Shown: positions 15,396-22,291 of the stretch, one piece after another
Numbering within the stretch: the first letter of the stretch is position 1
Layout: every line of letters begins with the position of its first letter
Assembly (NCBI GenBank): GCA_900552915.1
Contig: USBS01000005.1
Location: forward strand, 1-38,875
Length of the DNA stretch: 38,875 nucleotides
Direction: 5' to 3'
DNA from: an uncultured Sutterella sp.
GTDB taxonomy: Bacteria > Pseudomonadota > Gammaproteobacteria > Burkholderiales > Burkholderiaceae_F
Translations under genes and position numbers: made by a program
The notes under the pieces: model-generated
What the model was told of the DNA's origin: nothing
The model's database searches: none
The model's input: only the letters and a program-made list of their open reading frames with translations

Positions 15396-16067
15396 ATGTT
15401 GACAATGAAACGAGTGGGCAGAAAGGTACTGGCTGTCGGGCTGGTCTGTTCCGTTTTGGCGATTTTGAACGGCTGCAGCGACAGTGAAGCGACTGCTGAA
15501 AAATCTCAAGCTCAGAATGCAGAACAAGCTCTGAAGGAAGGTGGAAAAACCAGCCCGGAGGGGCCGGGGAAGATCACTATTGTCGCGGGCAAAACACAAA
15601 CAAATATCGACCACAACCGGTTCCGCAATTACAACGTCAAGGGCGAAAGCCAGATCGATTATGTGCCTAAGGGGCAGGAAGTGACAGAGGCGGTCAAGAA
15701 CGTTCAGGTTGTTGTCGCAGCTCGCAACAATCCCTACGGATCAATCGGTGCCAGTCTGCTTGCCAAGAGGCTCAGCAAGGAATTCATTATTTACTGTTCG
15801 GCCTGCCACGACGATTATGGAAACGGTGTAATCGGTCCTTCCTTGATCGGGAAGAATCCGCAGGAGGTTCGGGAAATATTCGACAAATACATGAAGGATC
15901 CGAACGCCAATGTTTTGATGACGGATCTTGTCGGGCGCATGAGTCCTGCACAAATCGATTTTGTATGTCAGGACCTTGCAAAGTTCAATGCGCAGGTTCA
16001 AGAGGAATTGGCTGCGGGAAACAGTTCCGAATGGTTAAAAAATCTCGTTGAAAATAAGGACAAGTGA
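15396..16067 (+). CDS. nosC1: NosC1, c-type cytochrome lipoprotein
   Basis: A 223-residue monohaem cytochrome c. The start at 15396 follows GGGAGAGA. A lipobox ends at C27 (AILNGC), so the protein is probably lipid-anchored facing the periplasm. An Ala/Glu/Lys-rich linker precedes the haem motif CSACH (C134, C137, H138) and the segment DDYGNGVIGPSLIGKNPQEV. A candidate sixth ligand Met lies in VLMTDLVGRMS. It is the first of two adjacent single-haem cytochromes, as in Wolinella nosC1/nosC2. It is expected to shuttle electrons from NosGH to the haem domain of cNosZ. The numbering C1/C2 follows gene order only. Confidence 0.88.
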   Translation: MLTMKRVGRKVLAVGLVCSVLAILNGCSDSEATAEKSQAQNAEQALKEGGKTSPEGPGKITIVAGKTQTNIDHNRFRNYNVKGESQIDYVPKGQEVTEAVKNVQVVVAARNNPYGSIGASLLAKRLSKEFIIYCSACHDDYGNGVIGPSLIGKNPQEVREIFDKYMKDPNANVLMTDLVGRMSPAQIDFVCQDLAKFNAQVQEELAAGNSSEWLKNLVENKDK

Positions 16068-16068
16068 A

Positions 16069-16554
16069 ATGGCGGTTAATAAAGCACTGGTTGTCTCAGG
16101 CTGTTTGGTTGTCTTCGGGGTGGCTGCATGGATGGTGCTCAGCACAACGGATGTTCCGGTTATTCAGGACCCTGTCGAGCAAAGTGAAAAGGCTGCAAAG
16201 AATACTTCGTCTGCAAAAAAAGATGAAACCGTGACCGTAGCGATTTCACTGAAACAGAATCCGGCGGATCTGGAGGCCTTGGAAAAACAAAGACAACGTG
16301 CGGAACGTCATTTGATCGTGCCGCAGGAAAACTTGTCGATTCTTTACATTGTCAAGTGTTCCGCCTGTCACGGACGAGATGGAAAAGGACCGATTGGTCC
16401 CTCCATTGCAGGTAAAGACTTCAACAAGAATCTGGAACTACTTAAAAAATACAAGGCCAATGAAGTCGAAAACACAATGATGGAAGACATGCTTACCCGG
16501 ACTTCCGATCAAGAGCTTGAAATGCTGGCTCGCGAGGTGTCTAGCTTCAAATAG
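16069..16554 (+). CDS. nosC2: NosC2, membrane-anchored c-type cytochrome
   Basis: A 161-residue monohaem cytochrome c starting one base after the nosC1 stop, with TAAGGA 8 nt upstream. The N-terminal hydrophobic helix (ALVVSGCLVVFGVAAWMVL) is probably an uncleaved anchor. A polar Lys/Glu-rich linker comes before CSACH (C97, C100, H101) and GRDGKGPIGPSIAGKDF, with a likely axial Met in MMEDMLTR. The haem domain is similar to that of NosC1 (SACH..G.GPIGPS), suggesting an old duplication with different anchors: lipid in C1, helix in C2. It probably carries electrons to cNosZ. Confidence 0.88.
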   Translation: MAVNKALVVSGCLVVFGVAAWMVLSTTDVPVIQDPVEQSEKAAKNTSSAKKDETVTVAISLKQNPADLEALEKQRQRAERHLIVPQENLSILYIVKCSACHGRDGKGPIGPSIAGKDFNKNLELLKKYKANEVENTMMEDMLTRTSDQELEMLAREVSSFK

Positions 16555-16566
16555 AAGGAGATAGGT

Positions 16567-17433
16567 ATGCGCGCTCCCATTCCTGAGAACAGGAACTTTT
16601 TCAAGCGTCAGAGTCTGGATGGAAAGGCGCATTGGAATGTTCGGCCGTGGCGCTGGCTCGTTGCTTTTGGATTAGCCAGTCTGTTTATGATTTCCTACGG
16701 ACTGGATATCCAGATGCTGGAGGGATCGATGGTGGCAAGCCGCCTGGTGGGCTTTCATCTTGTCGATCTCTACGGCGGCCTTGAGATTATTGCTGCCCAC
16801 GGAAAGATTGCAACCAATCTCCTACTGGGGATGATTTTTGTCGGCGTTGTTTATTTCATTGCCGGCGGTCGTAGTTTTTGTGCCTGGGCCTGCCCATACG
16901 GGCTGCTTTCCGAGTGGGGAGAAATGCTCCATAAATGGTTGGTTGCTCGCGGGCTTATTAAAAAACGCAAACGGTTGACCACCAAGATCAAATATGTTTT
17001 TGTGGTTGCTTTCCTGACGGTCAGTTTCTTCACGGGATATCTCGTTTTTGCTCATTTCAATGTAGTCGGCATGCTTTCCAGAATGCTGATCTACGGTATG
17101 GTTGAATCTTCACTGGTGGTTCTTTTCGTGCTCGCTATTGAAGTGTTTTTCTACGAACGCTTCTGGTGTCGCTCGGTGTGTCCGAGCGGAGCCGTTTACG
17201 GTTTGATGAATCCCATAGCCATCATACGCATTGAAGCCGATCGATCTAAGTGCGATCACTGTGGAGCCTGTACGCCGCAGTGTCATGTGCCAGAAGCATT
17301 GGCTCCGGTGTTTGCCGTTAAGGACGGGAAGGTCTTTTTGACATCAACCGATTGCACAATGTGCGCAAAATGCATGGATGCCTGTTCCAGAGACGTGTTT
17401 GAATTCAGCCATCGCTTGCGGAAGTTAATTTGA
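16567..17433 (+). CDS. nosH: NosH, NapH-like membrane iron-sulfur quinol dehydrogenase subunit
   Basis: A 288-residue polytopic protein with four to five transmembrane helices. It has the paired Cys-x3-Cys-Pro motifs of NapH/NosR (CAWACPYG near residue 105 and CRSVCPSG near 202) and two C-terminal [4Fe-4S] motifs, CDHCGACTPQCHVP and CTMCAKCMDAC. NapH homologues oxidise menaquinol and pass electrons to the NapG-type partner; here that is NosG. AGAAGGAG lies just upstream of the start. It is 12 nt after nosC2 and 12 nt before nosF, so it is certainly in the same operon. The FMN-binding domain of NosR is absent. Confidence 0.94.
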   Translation: MRAPIPENRNFFKRQSLDGKAHWNVRPWRWLVAFGLASLFMISYGLDIQMLEGSMVASRLVGFHLVDLYGGLEIIAAHGKIATNLLLGMIFVGVVYFIAGGRSFCAWACPYGLLSEWGEMLHKWLVARGLIKKRKRLTTKIKYVFVVAFLTVSFFTGYLVFAHFNVVGMLSRMLIYGMVESSLVVLFVLAIEVFFYERFWCRSVCPSGAVYGLMNPIAIIRIEADRSKCDHCGACTPQCHVPEALAPVFAVKDGKVFLTSTDCTMCAKCMDACSRDVFEFSHRLRKLI

Positions 17434-17445
17434 AGGATTGAAGGT

Positions 17446-18090
17446 ATGGTGATCGAGGTTTCCCACGCTGGCAAAAGCTTCGGCGATCAGAAGGTTCTCG
17501 AAGATATAACTCTGACTGTCCCTGCCGGGCAAAGGATGATTATTCTCGGTCAAAACGGAGCCGGAAAAACAACGTTGTTGCGTTGCCTTTTGGGGCATTA
17601 CCGGCTTGATACGGGAGAGGTTAGGATTGCCGGAGTCAATCCGGCTCAGAACAGACAGCAGGCGCTTGCGTCTGTGGCTTTTATTCCTCAGCTGCCGCCG
17701 CCGCTGCCGTTTTCCATTCGCTCATTGTTTGAATTTGCTTCAAAAACTTCCGGCCTGCTGGTTCAAGATGCCATTGATTATTGCCATCGGTTCGGGCTCC
17801 GAGTGCAGGATCACTGGAACAAGCCTTTCAACAAACTTTCCGGTGGAATGAAGCAGAAGGTTCTGGCGAGCCTGGCGTTCGCGCGAAATAGTCCGATTAT
17901 GTTCTTTGATGAACCGACGGCAAACCTTGATGCTGAAGGGCGTGTGACTTTCGGAAACATCATTCGAGATGAACGGTTTTCGCAAACAACCATGATTTTC
18001 ATCAGCCATCGCATTGAAGAACTCAACACGCTGCTCAACCGAGCAGTTTGGCTTGATCTGGGGAGGATTGTCAAAGATGAGAAACTTTAA
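17446..18090 (+). CDS. nosF: NosF, ABC transporter ATP-binding subunit
   Basis: A 214-residue ABC ATPase. Walker A is GQNGAGKTT (about residues 35-43), the signature is LSGGMKQK, and Walker B is IMFFDEPTANLD with a switch His in FISHRIEE. This is short for an ABC ATPase but usual for NosF (the Pseudomonas protein is about 300). With the permease NosY and periplasmic NosD it forms the NosDFY machine that powers copper-site (CuZ) assembly in NosZ. The 3' end overlaps the nosL start by 14 bases. Confidence 0.93.
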   Translation: MVIEVSHAGKSFGDQKVLEDITLTVPAGQRMIILGQNGAGKTTLLRCLLGHYRLDTGEVRIAGVNPAQNRQQALASVAFIPQLPPPLPFSIRSLFEFASKTSGLLVQDAIDYCHRFGLRVQDHWNKPFNKLSGGMKQKVLASLAFARNSPIMFFDEPTANLDAEGRVTFGNIIRDERFSQTTMIFISHRIEELNTLLNRAVWLDLGRIVKDEKL

Positions 18091-18535
18091 TTTCCCAAAG
18101 ATTGTTTTTGCATCCTCTTTGGCTGTGGTTGTTGCTGTAACTGCTGCATGTTCTGGAAAAATCAACACGGATGCCAAAGACCCGAAATGGGATCGCGATG
18201 TCTGCGAAGCCTGCAAAATGTTGGTGAGCGATAAACATTTCACCGCGCAGATGGTTGATTCTTCAACGGGCAAACGTTATTACTTTGATGACCTCGGATG
18301 CCTGTTCAATTGGCTTGCAAAACAAAAGCCCGAGGTGGCATCAAGAGCCGTTATTTACGCTACAGATGCAAAATCCGGCAAATGGGTCGATGTGAATAAA
18401 GGTGTTGTTGCCGAAACATTTGTGACGCCCATGTCGTTCGGGTTCGGGGTCTTTGCTTCGGAAAAGGATGTGCCTGCAGACAAGAAAATATTGACTGTGG
18501 ATGAGGTAAAAGCCAGGTTGGCTTCCAAAAAATAA
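18077..18535 (+). CDS. nosL: NosL, copper-chaperone lipoprotein
   Basis: A 152-residue lipoprotein. The signal peptide MRNFNFPKIVFASSLAVVVA ends in a lipobox with the modified Cys in TAACSG. The NosL copper-binding signature is present (RDVCEACKMLVSDKHFTAQM; Cys and Met ligands), as is YYFDDLGCLFNWL. NosL receives Cu(I) and hands it to the NosDFY complex. The start at 18077 gives a 14-base overlap with nosF, implying translational coupling. The order F-L-Y, with nosL between ATPase and permease, differs from the F-Y-L order I recall in Wolinella. Confidence 0.9.
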   Translation: MRNFNFPKIVFASSLAVVVAVTAACSGKINTDAKDPKWDRDVCEACKMLVSDKHFTAQMVDSSTGKRYYFDDLGCLFNWLAKQKPEVASRAVIYATDAKSGKWVDVNKGVVAETFVTPMSFGFGVFASEKDVPADKKILTVDEVKARLASKK

Positions 18536-18576
18536 TTGATGACTCCTACAAAAAAGGCTTTCGGCTTTTTTGAGAC

Positions 18577-19404
18577 ATGAAAAACTTTGCGGTTCTTTTC
18601 CAAATGGACATTGAGAGCGTCATGCGCTCGAAATGGTTTTGGGGATACAGTTTCGTGCTTGTTGCGGCTATAGCCCTGACGTTTGCGTCGGGTGTCACCG
18701 ACAGTCGGGTCATGGGCTTTACAGGGCTCACGCGTCTGCTTCTGATTTTTATCCAAGCTTGCAATCTGGTTTTGCCGATTTTCATTATGGTCTCAACCGT
18801 GAGGACTCTTGTTCAGGAGAGAGAGACCAACGTTTTTGAATATTTGCTGAGTTATCCGATTGGCCTGGGACAGTACTACTGGGCAAGGACCTTGTCTAGA
18901 TTTGTTATCATGGCGGCTCCGCTGGTGGTTGCGCTGTTGTTGGCGGCTGTCTTTTCGCTTTTGAAGGGGCAGCAGGTTCCATGGAGTTTGATCGCCGTCT
19001 ACTCGGGGCTTCTTGTTGCCAGTGCGTTTTACTATGTAAGCCTGAGTTTCTTGATTTCTTCAATGGTCAAAACTCAGGAAGTAGGGTTGGCGGTGGTGCT
19101 TTTGGTCTGGCTCACGTTTGCTGCATTCCTGGATGTCGCGATGCTGGGTATCATGATCAAGGCGCTCGTGCCTGAAAACGTGATCTTTTCGCTGGCATTG
19201 CTTAATCCGATTCAGGTTTTCAAAATTTCAGCGATTTCGCTTTTTGATCCGGTGCTCTCTGTTCTCGGTCCGGTTTCATATTTCATCCTGGACATTTTCG
19301 GCAATATCTGGTTCTTGGTCTACTCCTACGGTTATTTGTTTATCTCCGGAGTCATTTTCAGTCTGCTCGGATATTGGCGTTTCAGCCACAAGGATTTGTT
19401 GTGA
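18577..19404 (+). CDS. nosY: NosY, ABC transporter permease subunit
   Basis: A 275-residue membrane protein with six predicted transmembrane helices (for example SFVLVAAIALTFASGV, LVVALLLAAVFSLL, VGLAVVLLVWLTFAAFLDVA). It has the ABC-2 type motif VQERETNVFEYLLSYPIGLG, in which the ATPase contact helix lies. It is the usual partner of NosF in the copper-maturation complex. It is the last nos gene; the next gene starts 59 nt later on the same strand. A 7-bp A/T-rich stem (18550-18571) sits just before its start and may dampen translation or transcription slightly. Confidence 0.93.
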   Translation: MKNFAVLFQMDIESVMRSKWFWGYSFVLVAAIALTFASGVTDSRVMGFTGLTRLLLIFIQACNLVLPIFIMVSTVRTLVQERETNVFEYLLSYPIGLGQYYWARTLSRFVIMAAPLVVALLLAAVFSLLKGQQVPWSLIAVYSGLLVASAFYYVSLSFLISSMVKTQEVGLAVVLLVWLTFAAFLDVAMLGIMIKALVPENVIFSLALLNPIQVFKISAISLFDPVLSVLGPVSYFILDIFGNIWFLVYSYGYLFISGVIFSLLGYWRFSHKDLL

Positions 19405-19462
19405 TCGGTAGAGGTCGCGGCCGCTAGTTTTGCGTTAGAGTGGAGCTTTCATCCACTACGAA

Positions 19463-21310
19463 ATGGGATTCGCAAACTTTTGGACTTGCATGCCCGGAAT
19501 CAAGAGATTTTTTGCAATTGCTTGTTTGTTCTGCTTGTTTTTATATGCAGATTCTTGCCGGGCAACAGTGTGGGGGCAAACGAGCGAACCGGCTATACGT
19601 GTCGGCGTGCTCACGCGCGCTGACTTGGAGGAGGTAACGTCTCAGCAGGCAATCCTTCTGGATCGTTTGCGTAAGGAAATGGTGCCGCGCCGCGTCATAC
19701 TTCAATACTATACAGCTGCTGAATTGTCGCAGGCCGTACAGATACAGTCTGTGGATTTCATTATCTGTGACGCTCTGTTTTTCTCCGCTATTCAAAAGCA
19801 GATTCCTTTGCGGCCATTGGTCGGATTGGTCTATCCACAAGCCTTGGATGCGGACTTCATGACAGCCTCAACCGTTTTCATAAGAAAAGAGGCCGGTTCA
19901 TCAGCGCATAATCTGGCATCCTTGCGAGGCAAACCCGTCTTTGTGCTTGATAAGGACTCTTTCGGCGGCTTTGTTGCCCTGCAGGCAGAGGTTCAGAGAA
20001 GTGGTTTTAATGCCAATCAGTTTTTTGGCACCATACACGAGACGCATGGGGCGTTTGACGTAATTGTTGAGGCTGTACTCAAGGCGCCCCCCGGAGAAAT
20101 GGCCGGGGTGCTGCCCGCGTGTTCGCTTGAGCACATGGCCAAGCAAAATCTCGTGGATTTAAGCCAATTTGAAATTGTCAATAATCGGCGAAATGAATTG
20201 CTGCATTGCGTGCATTCGACAAGCGAGTATCCGGGATGGGTGTTGGCCGCGATGCCCAAGATTGAAATGGATGTCGTGCGCAAAGTAGCTTCCGTTGCCC
20301 TGATTAGTTCGAGTGGTGATTCATTGCAATGGAGTCTTCCTCCGGATCATTTTGATGCAGTTCAAAATGTTCTTCTCGATTTGAGAATCGGTCCGTATGC
20401 TCAGTTGGGAGAGAGTATTTGGAGGGATGTTTTCTGGAGATATCGCTGGTGGATGTTAGGAGCGCTGCTTCTTTTGTTGGTCGTCTTGCTGCACGGATTG
20501 CTTGTGTCCATGCAGGTGCGGGCTCGAACAAGAGATCTAAGAGATGCTATGCAGCAGCAACAGCGGATGAATGCGGAGATTCTTGAGACAAGATCGCGGC
20601 TTCAATCCATGGAGAAAATGCAAACCATCAGCCATATGTCTTCGGTTTTTGCTCATGAACTCAAGCAGCCGCTTGCGGCAATTCGGAATTTCTCGCTAGG
20701 ACTGCAGAGCCGAAACGAGAAGGGAACTTTGGATAAAGAAACTCTCAGGGATATTCTCAACAAGGTTATTTTTCTGACGGATCGTGCTTCAGGTGTCGTG
20801 ACGCATGTACGCAAGTATGCAAGAGCCGAAAAAATCGAAAGAAGCAGGCAAAACTTAACCGGCATAGTGTTGCTTGCAATTCGCACATTTGAAAAATCCG
20901 AGCAGTACAACGTAAAAATTTATTTGCATGACTCCGGTGCGCCTGTTTTTGCGGATGTCAATAGCTGGGAAATTGAATTTGTAATTCTTAATCTGTTCAA
21001 AAATTCCGGAGAGGCGCTCAAGGCCAGCGGACGAAACCGTATCGATGTCACTGTAACCCAGGATGAGTATCACGCAGTGGTTCGCGTTTCGGACAACGGC
21101 ATAGGCCTTGATGATGAGGCAATGAAAAAAATTTTTCAGCCGTTGTTCTCGACAAAGGTCAACGGTATGGGGATGGGGCTTTCAATTGCCTTAAGGATCG
21201 TTGAAAGTCACGGCGGTCGCATGAACGCTTTCCGAAATAAAAATCACGGTTTGACAATTGAAATCGTGCTGCCACTGAGCAAAGATGCCGAAAATGAATG
21301 CTATGAGTGA
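19463..21310 (+). CDS. TtrS-like sensor histidine kinase with PhnD-type periplasmic domain
   Basis: A 615-residue membrane histidine kinase. It has an N-terminal signal or anchor (IKRFFAIACLFCLFLY), then a periplasmic PhnD/phosphate-binding-like domain of about 270 residues (EPAIRVGVLTRAD..; SLRGKPVFVLDKDSFGG). One transmembrane helix is near 329-350 (WWMLGALLLLLVVLLHGLL), followed by a short coiled coil. The kinase core has an H-box with phospho-acceptor H398 (FAHELKQPLAAIRNF), N-box LNLFKNSGEAL, G1 SDNGIGLDD and G2 GMGMGLSIAL. This architecture is that of TtrS (tetrathionate). No ttrABC genes are seen, so the nos cluster 59 nt upstream is the likely target. An alternative start is ATG 19490; neither has a good ribosome binding site. 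Confidence 0.85.
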   Translation: MGFANFWTCMPGIKRFFAIACLFCLFLYADSCRATVWGQTSEPAIRVGVLTRADLEEVTSQQAILLDRLRKEMVPRRVILQYYTAAELSQAVQIQSVDFIICDALFFSAIQKQIPLRPLVGLVYPQALDADFMTASTVFIRKEAGSSAHNLASLRGKPVFVLDKDSFGGFVALQAEVQRSGFNANQFFGTIHETHGAFDVIVEAVLKAPPGEMAGVLPACSLEHMAKQNLVDLSQFEIVNNRRNELLHCVHSTSEYPGWVLAAMPKIEMDVVRKVASVALISSSGDSLQWSLPPDHFDAVQNVLLDLRIGPYAQLGESIWRDVFWRYRWWMLGALLLLLVVLLHGLLVSMQVRARTRDLRDAMQQQQRMNAEILETRSRLQSMEKMQTISHMSSVFAHELKQPLAAIRNFSLGLQSRNEKGTLDKETLRDILNKVIFLTDRASGVVTHVRKYARAEKIERSRQNLTGIVLLAIRTFEKSEQYNVKIYLHDSGAPVFADVNSWEIEFVILNLFKNSGEALKASGRNRIDVTVTQDEYHAVVRVSDNGIGLDDEAMKKIFQPLFSTKVNGMGMGLSIALRIVESHGGRMNAFRNKNHGLTIEIVLPLSKDAENECYE

Positions 21311-21950
21311 TAGGACAAATAATTTTTCCGAGGCTGAACAAACTCCCGTTATTCGTATCGTCGATGATGATGAAATGATGCTTGGATCCTGGGTGTTTTT
21401 TTTGGAAGGGGAGGGAAGAAAGGTTCGCGCCTATACCGATGCTGTTGAGTTCGTAGAAAAAGATAATTTTGAGGATCCGGGCTGTTTGCTTCTGGATGTG
21501 CGAATGCCGCATATGTCCGGGCTCGAATTACAAGAACTAATGGGGATCAAAGGTATCAATCTCCCCATTGTTTTTGTTTCGGGACACGGCGAAATTGATA
21601 TGGTGGTGCATGCGCTCAAACATGGGGCCTGTGATTTCTTGCAGAAACCCGTTGATGAACGTCGACTTCTGGCTGCTTTGGATTCTGCGACCCAAAAAGA
21701 TTTGGCACAAAGGTCAAAAACGAAAAAAATTCAGACCAACTCCGAACGCTACGCGACTCTTACGGCCAGGGAAAAAGAGGTTGTTTCTCTTGTCGCAACC
21801 GGCTTGATGAACAAGGTTGTTGCGGACATGATGGGAATAAGCGAGAGAACCGTGCAGATACACCGCGGAGTGGCTTGTAAGAAATTAGGAGCAAGATCGG
21901 TGGTAGATCTAGTCAAGATTTTACAAAGCCTGGGCTTGGATCCTAACTAA
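21285..21950 (+). CDS. TtrR/FixJ-type response regulator
   Basis: A response regulator of up to 221 residues overlapping the kinase gene by 26 bases. Starts at 21294 or 21303 are also possible. The receiver domain has the acidic pair IVDDDEMM, phospho-acceptor D71 (LLLDVRMP), a conserved Thr/Ser region FVSGHGEIDM and Lys in LQKPVDE. A Gln/Lys-rich linker leads to a LuxR/FixJ helix-turn-helix (LTAREKEVVSLVATGLMNKV, then ISERTVQIHRG). This is the standard FixJ/TtrR layout for a DNA-binding activator. Its cognate kinase is the gene before it. Probable targets are the nos promoter, but no binding sequence is known. A terminator follows at 21990. Confidence 0.9.
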   Translation: MPKMNAMSDRTNNFSEAEQTPVIRIVDDDEMMLGSWVFFLEGEGRKVRAYTDAVEFVEKDNFEDPGCLLLDVRMPHMSGLELQELMGIKGINLPIVFVSGHGEIDMVVHALKHGACDFLQKPVDERRLLAALDSATQKDLAQRSKTKKIQTNSERYATLTAREKEVVSLVATGLMNKVVADMMGISERTVQIHRGVACKKLGARSVVDLVKILQSLGLDPN

Positions 21951-21989
21951 AAATTAATGACTGGACTTTCAATCGCTTGTTGAGACCGG

Positions 21990-22014
21990 ATTGCAAAAAA
22001 GCTTGCAATTTTTT
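21990..22014 (+). terminator. Intrinsic terminator after the response regulator gene
   Basis: ATTGCAA (21990-21996) and TTGCAAT (22003-22009) form a 7-bp stem with a 6-nt loop, followed by TTTTTT at 22009-22014. It lies 40 nt after the stop. Its 3' arm contains TTGCAA, which may also serve as the -35 element for the tRNA gene. Confidence 0.75.
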
Positions 22015-22030
22015 CAGCCAGCCTTACAAT
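22003..22030 (+). promoter_or_regulatory. Probable promoter of tRNA-Glu
   Basis: TTGCAA (22003-22008) and TACAAT (22025-22030) are separated by 16 nt, an acceptable sigma-70 pair. Transcription would start near 22037, about 18 nt before the mature tRNA. The -35 lies inside the preceding terminator hairpin. Confidence 0.5.
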
Positions 22031-22054
22031 GACTCCCTCGATTGAAAGCCTCTC

Positions 22055-22130
22055 GTCCCCATCGTCTAGAGGCCTAGGACATGACCCTCTCACGGTTAGA
22101 ACTGGGGTTCGAATCCCCATGGGGACGCCA
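22055..22130 (+). tRNA. tRNA-Glu (anticodon CTC)
   Basis: A 76-nt tRNA with encoded CCA. Acceptor arms GTCCCCA and TGGGGAC pair fully. The D arm, the anticodon stem TGACC/GGTTA with loop CTCTCAC (anticodon CTC, reading GAG), and the T arm TGGGG-TTCGAAT-CCCCA are all intact. The discriminator base is G. Many bacteria decode both Glu codons with a TTC tRNA alone, so this is probably an accessory isoacceptor. No second copy of its 3' end was noticed nearby, so there is no sign of its use as an integration site. Confidence 0.95.
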
Positions 22131-22291
22131 AAAGTCAAGATTGCAACATTTAATTTGTTGCCGCCAGATGCCGCGAAGCCCAATAAAATCAAGGGAACGC
22201 GGTTTATTTTTCCCCGCCGAATTCCGATGCCGATCACGTACGGCTACAATCATCCAGCTTGTTTAAGCTATATTCAGGATTCGAAAAGTTT

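Noticed and set aside
18550..18571. A/T-rich stem before nosY as a transcription terminator
   Set aside because: The stem is 7 bp and nearly all A-T, and it lies within a co-directional operon just before a start codon.
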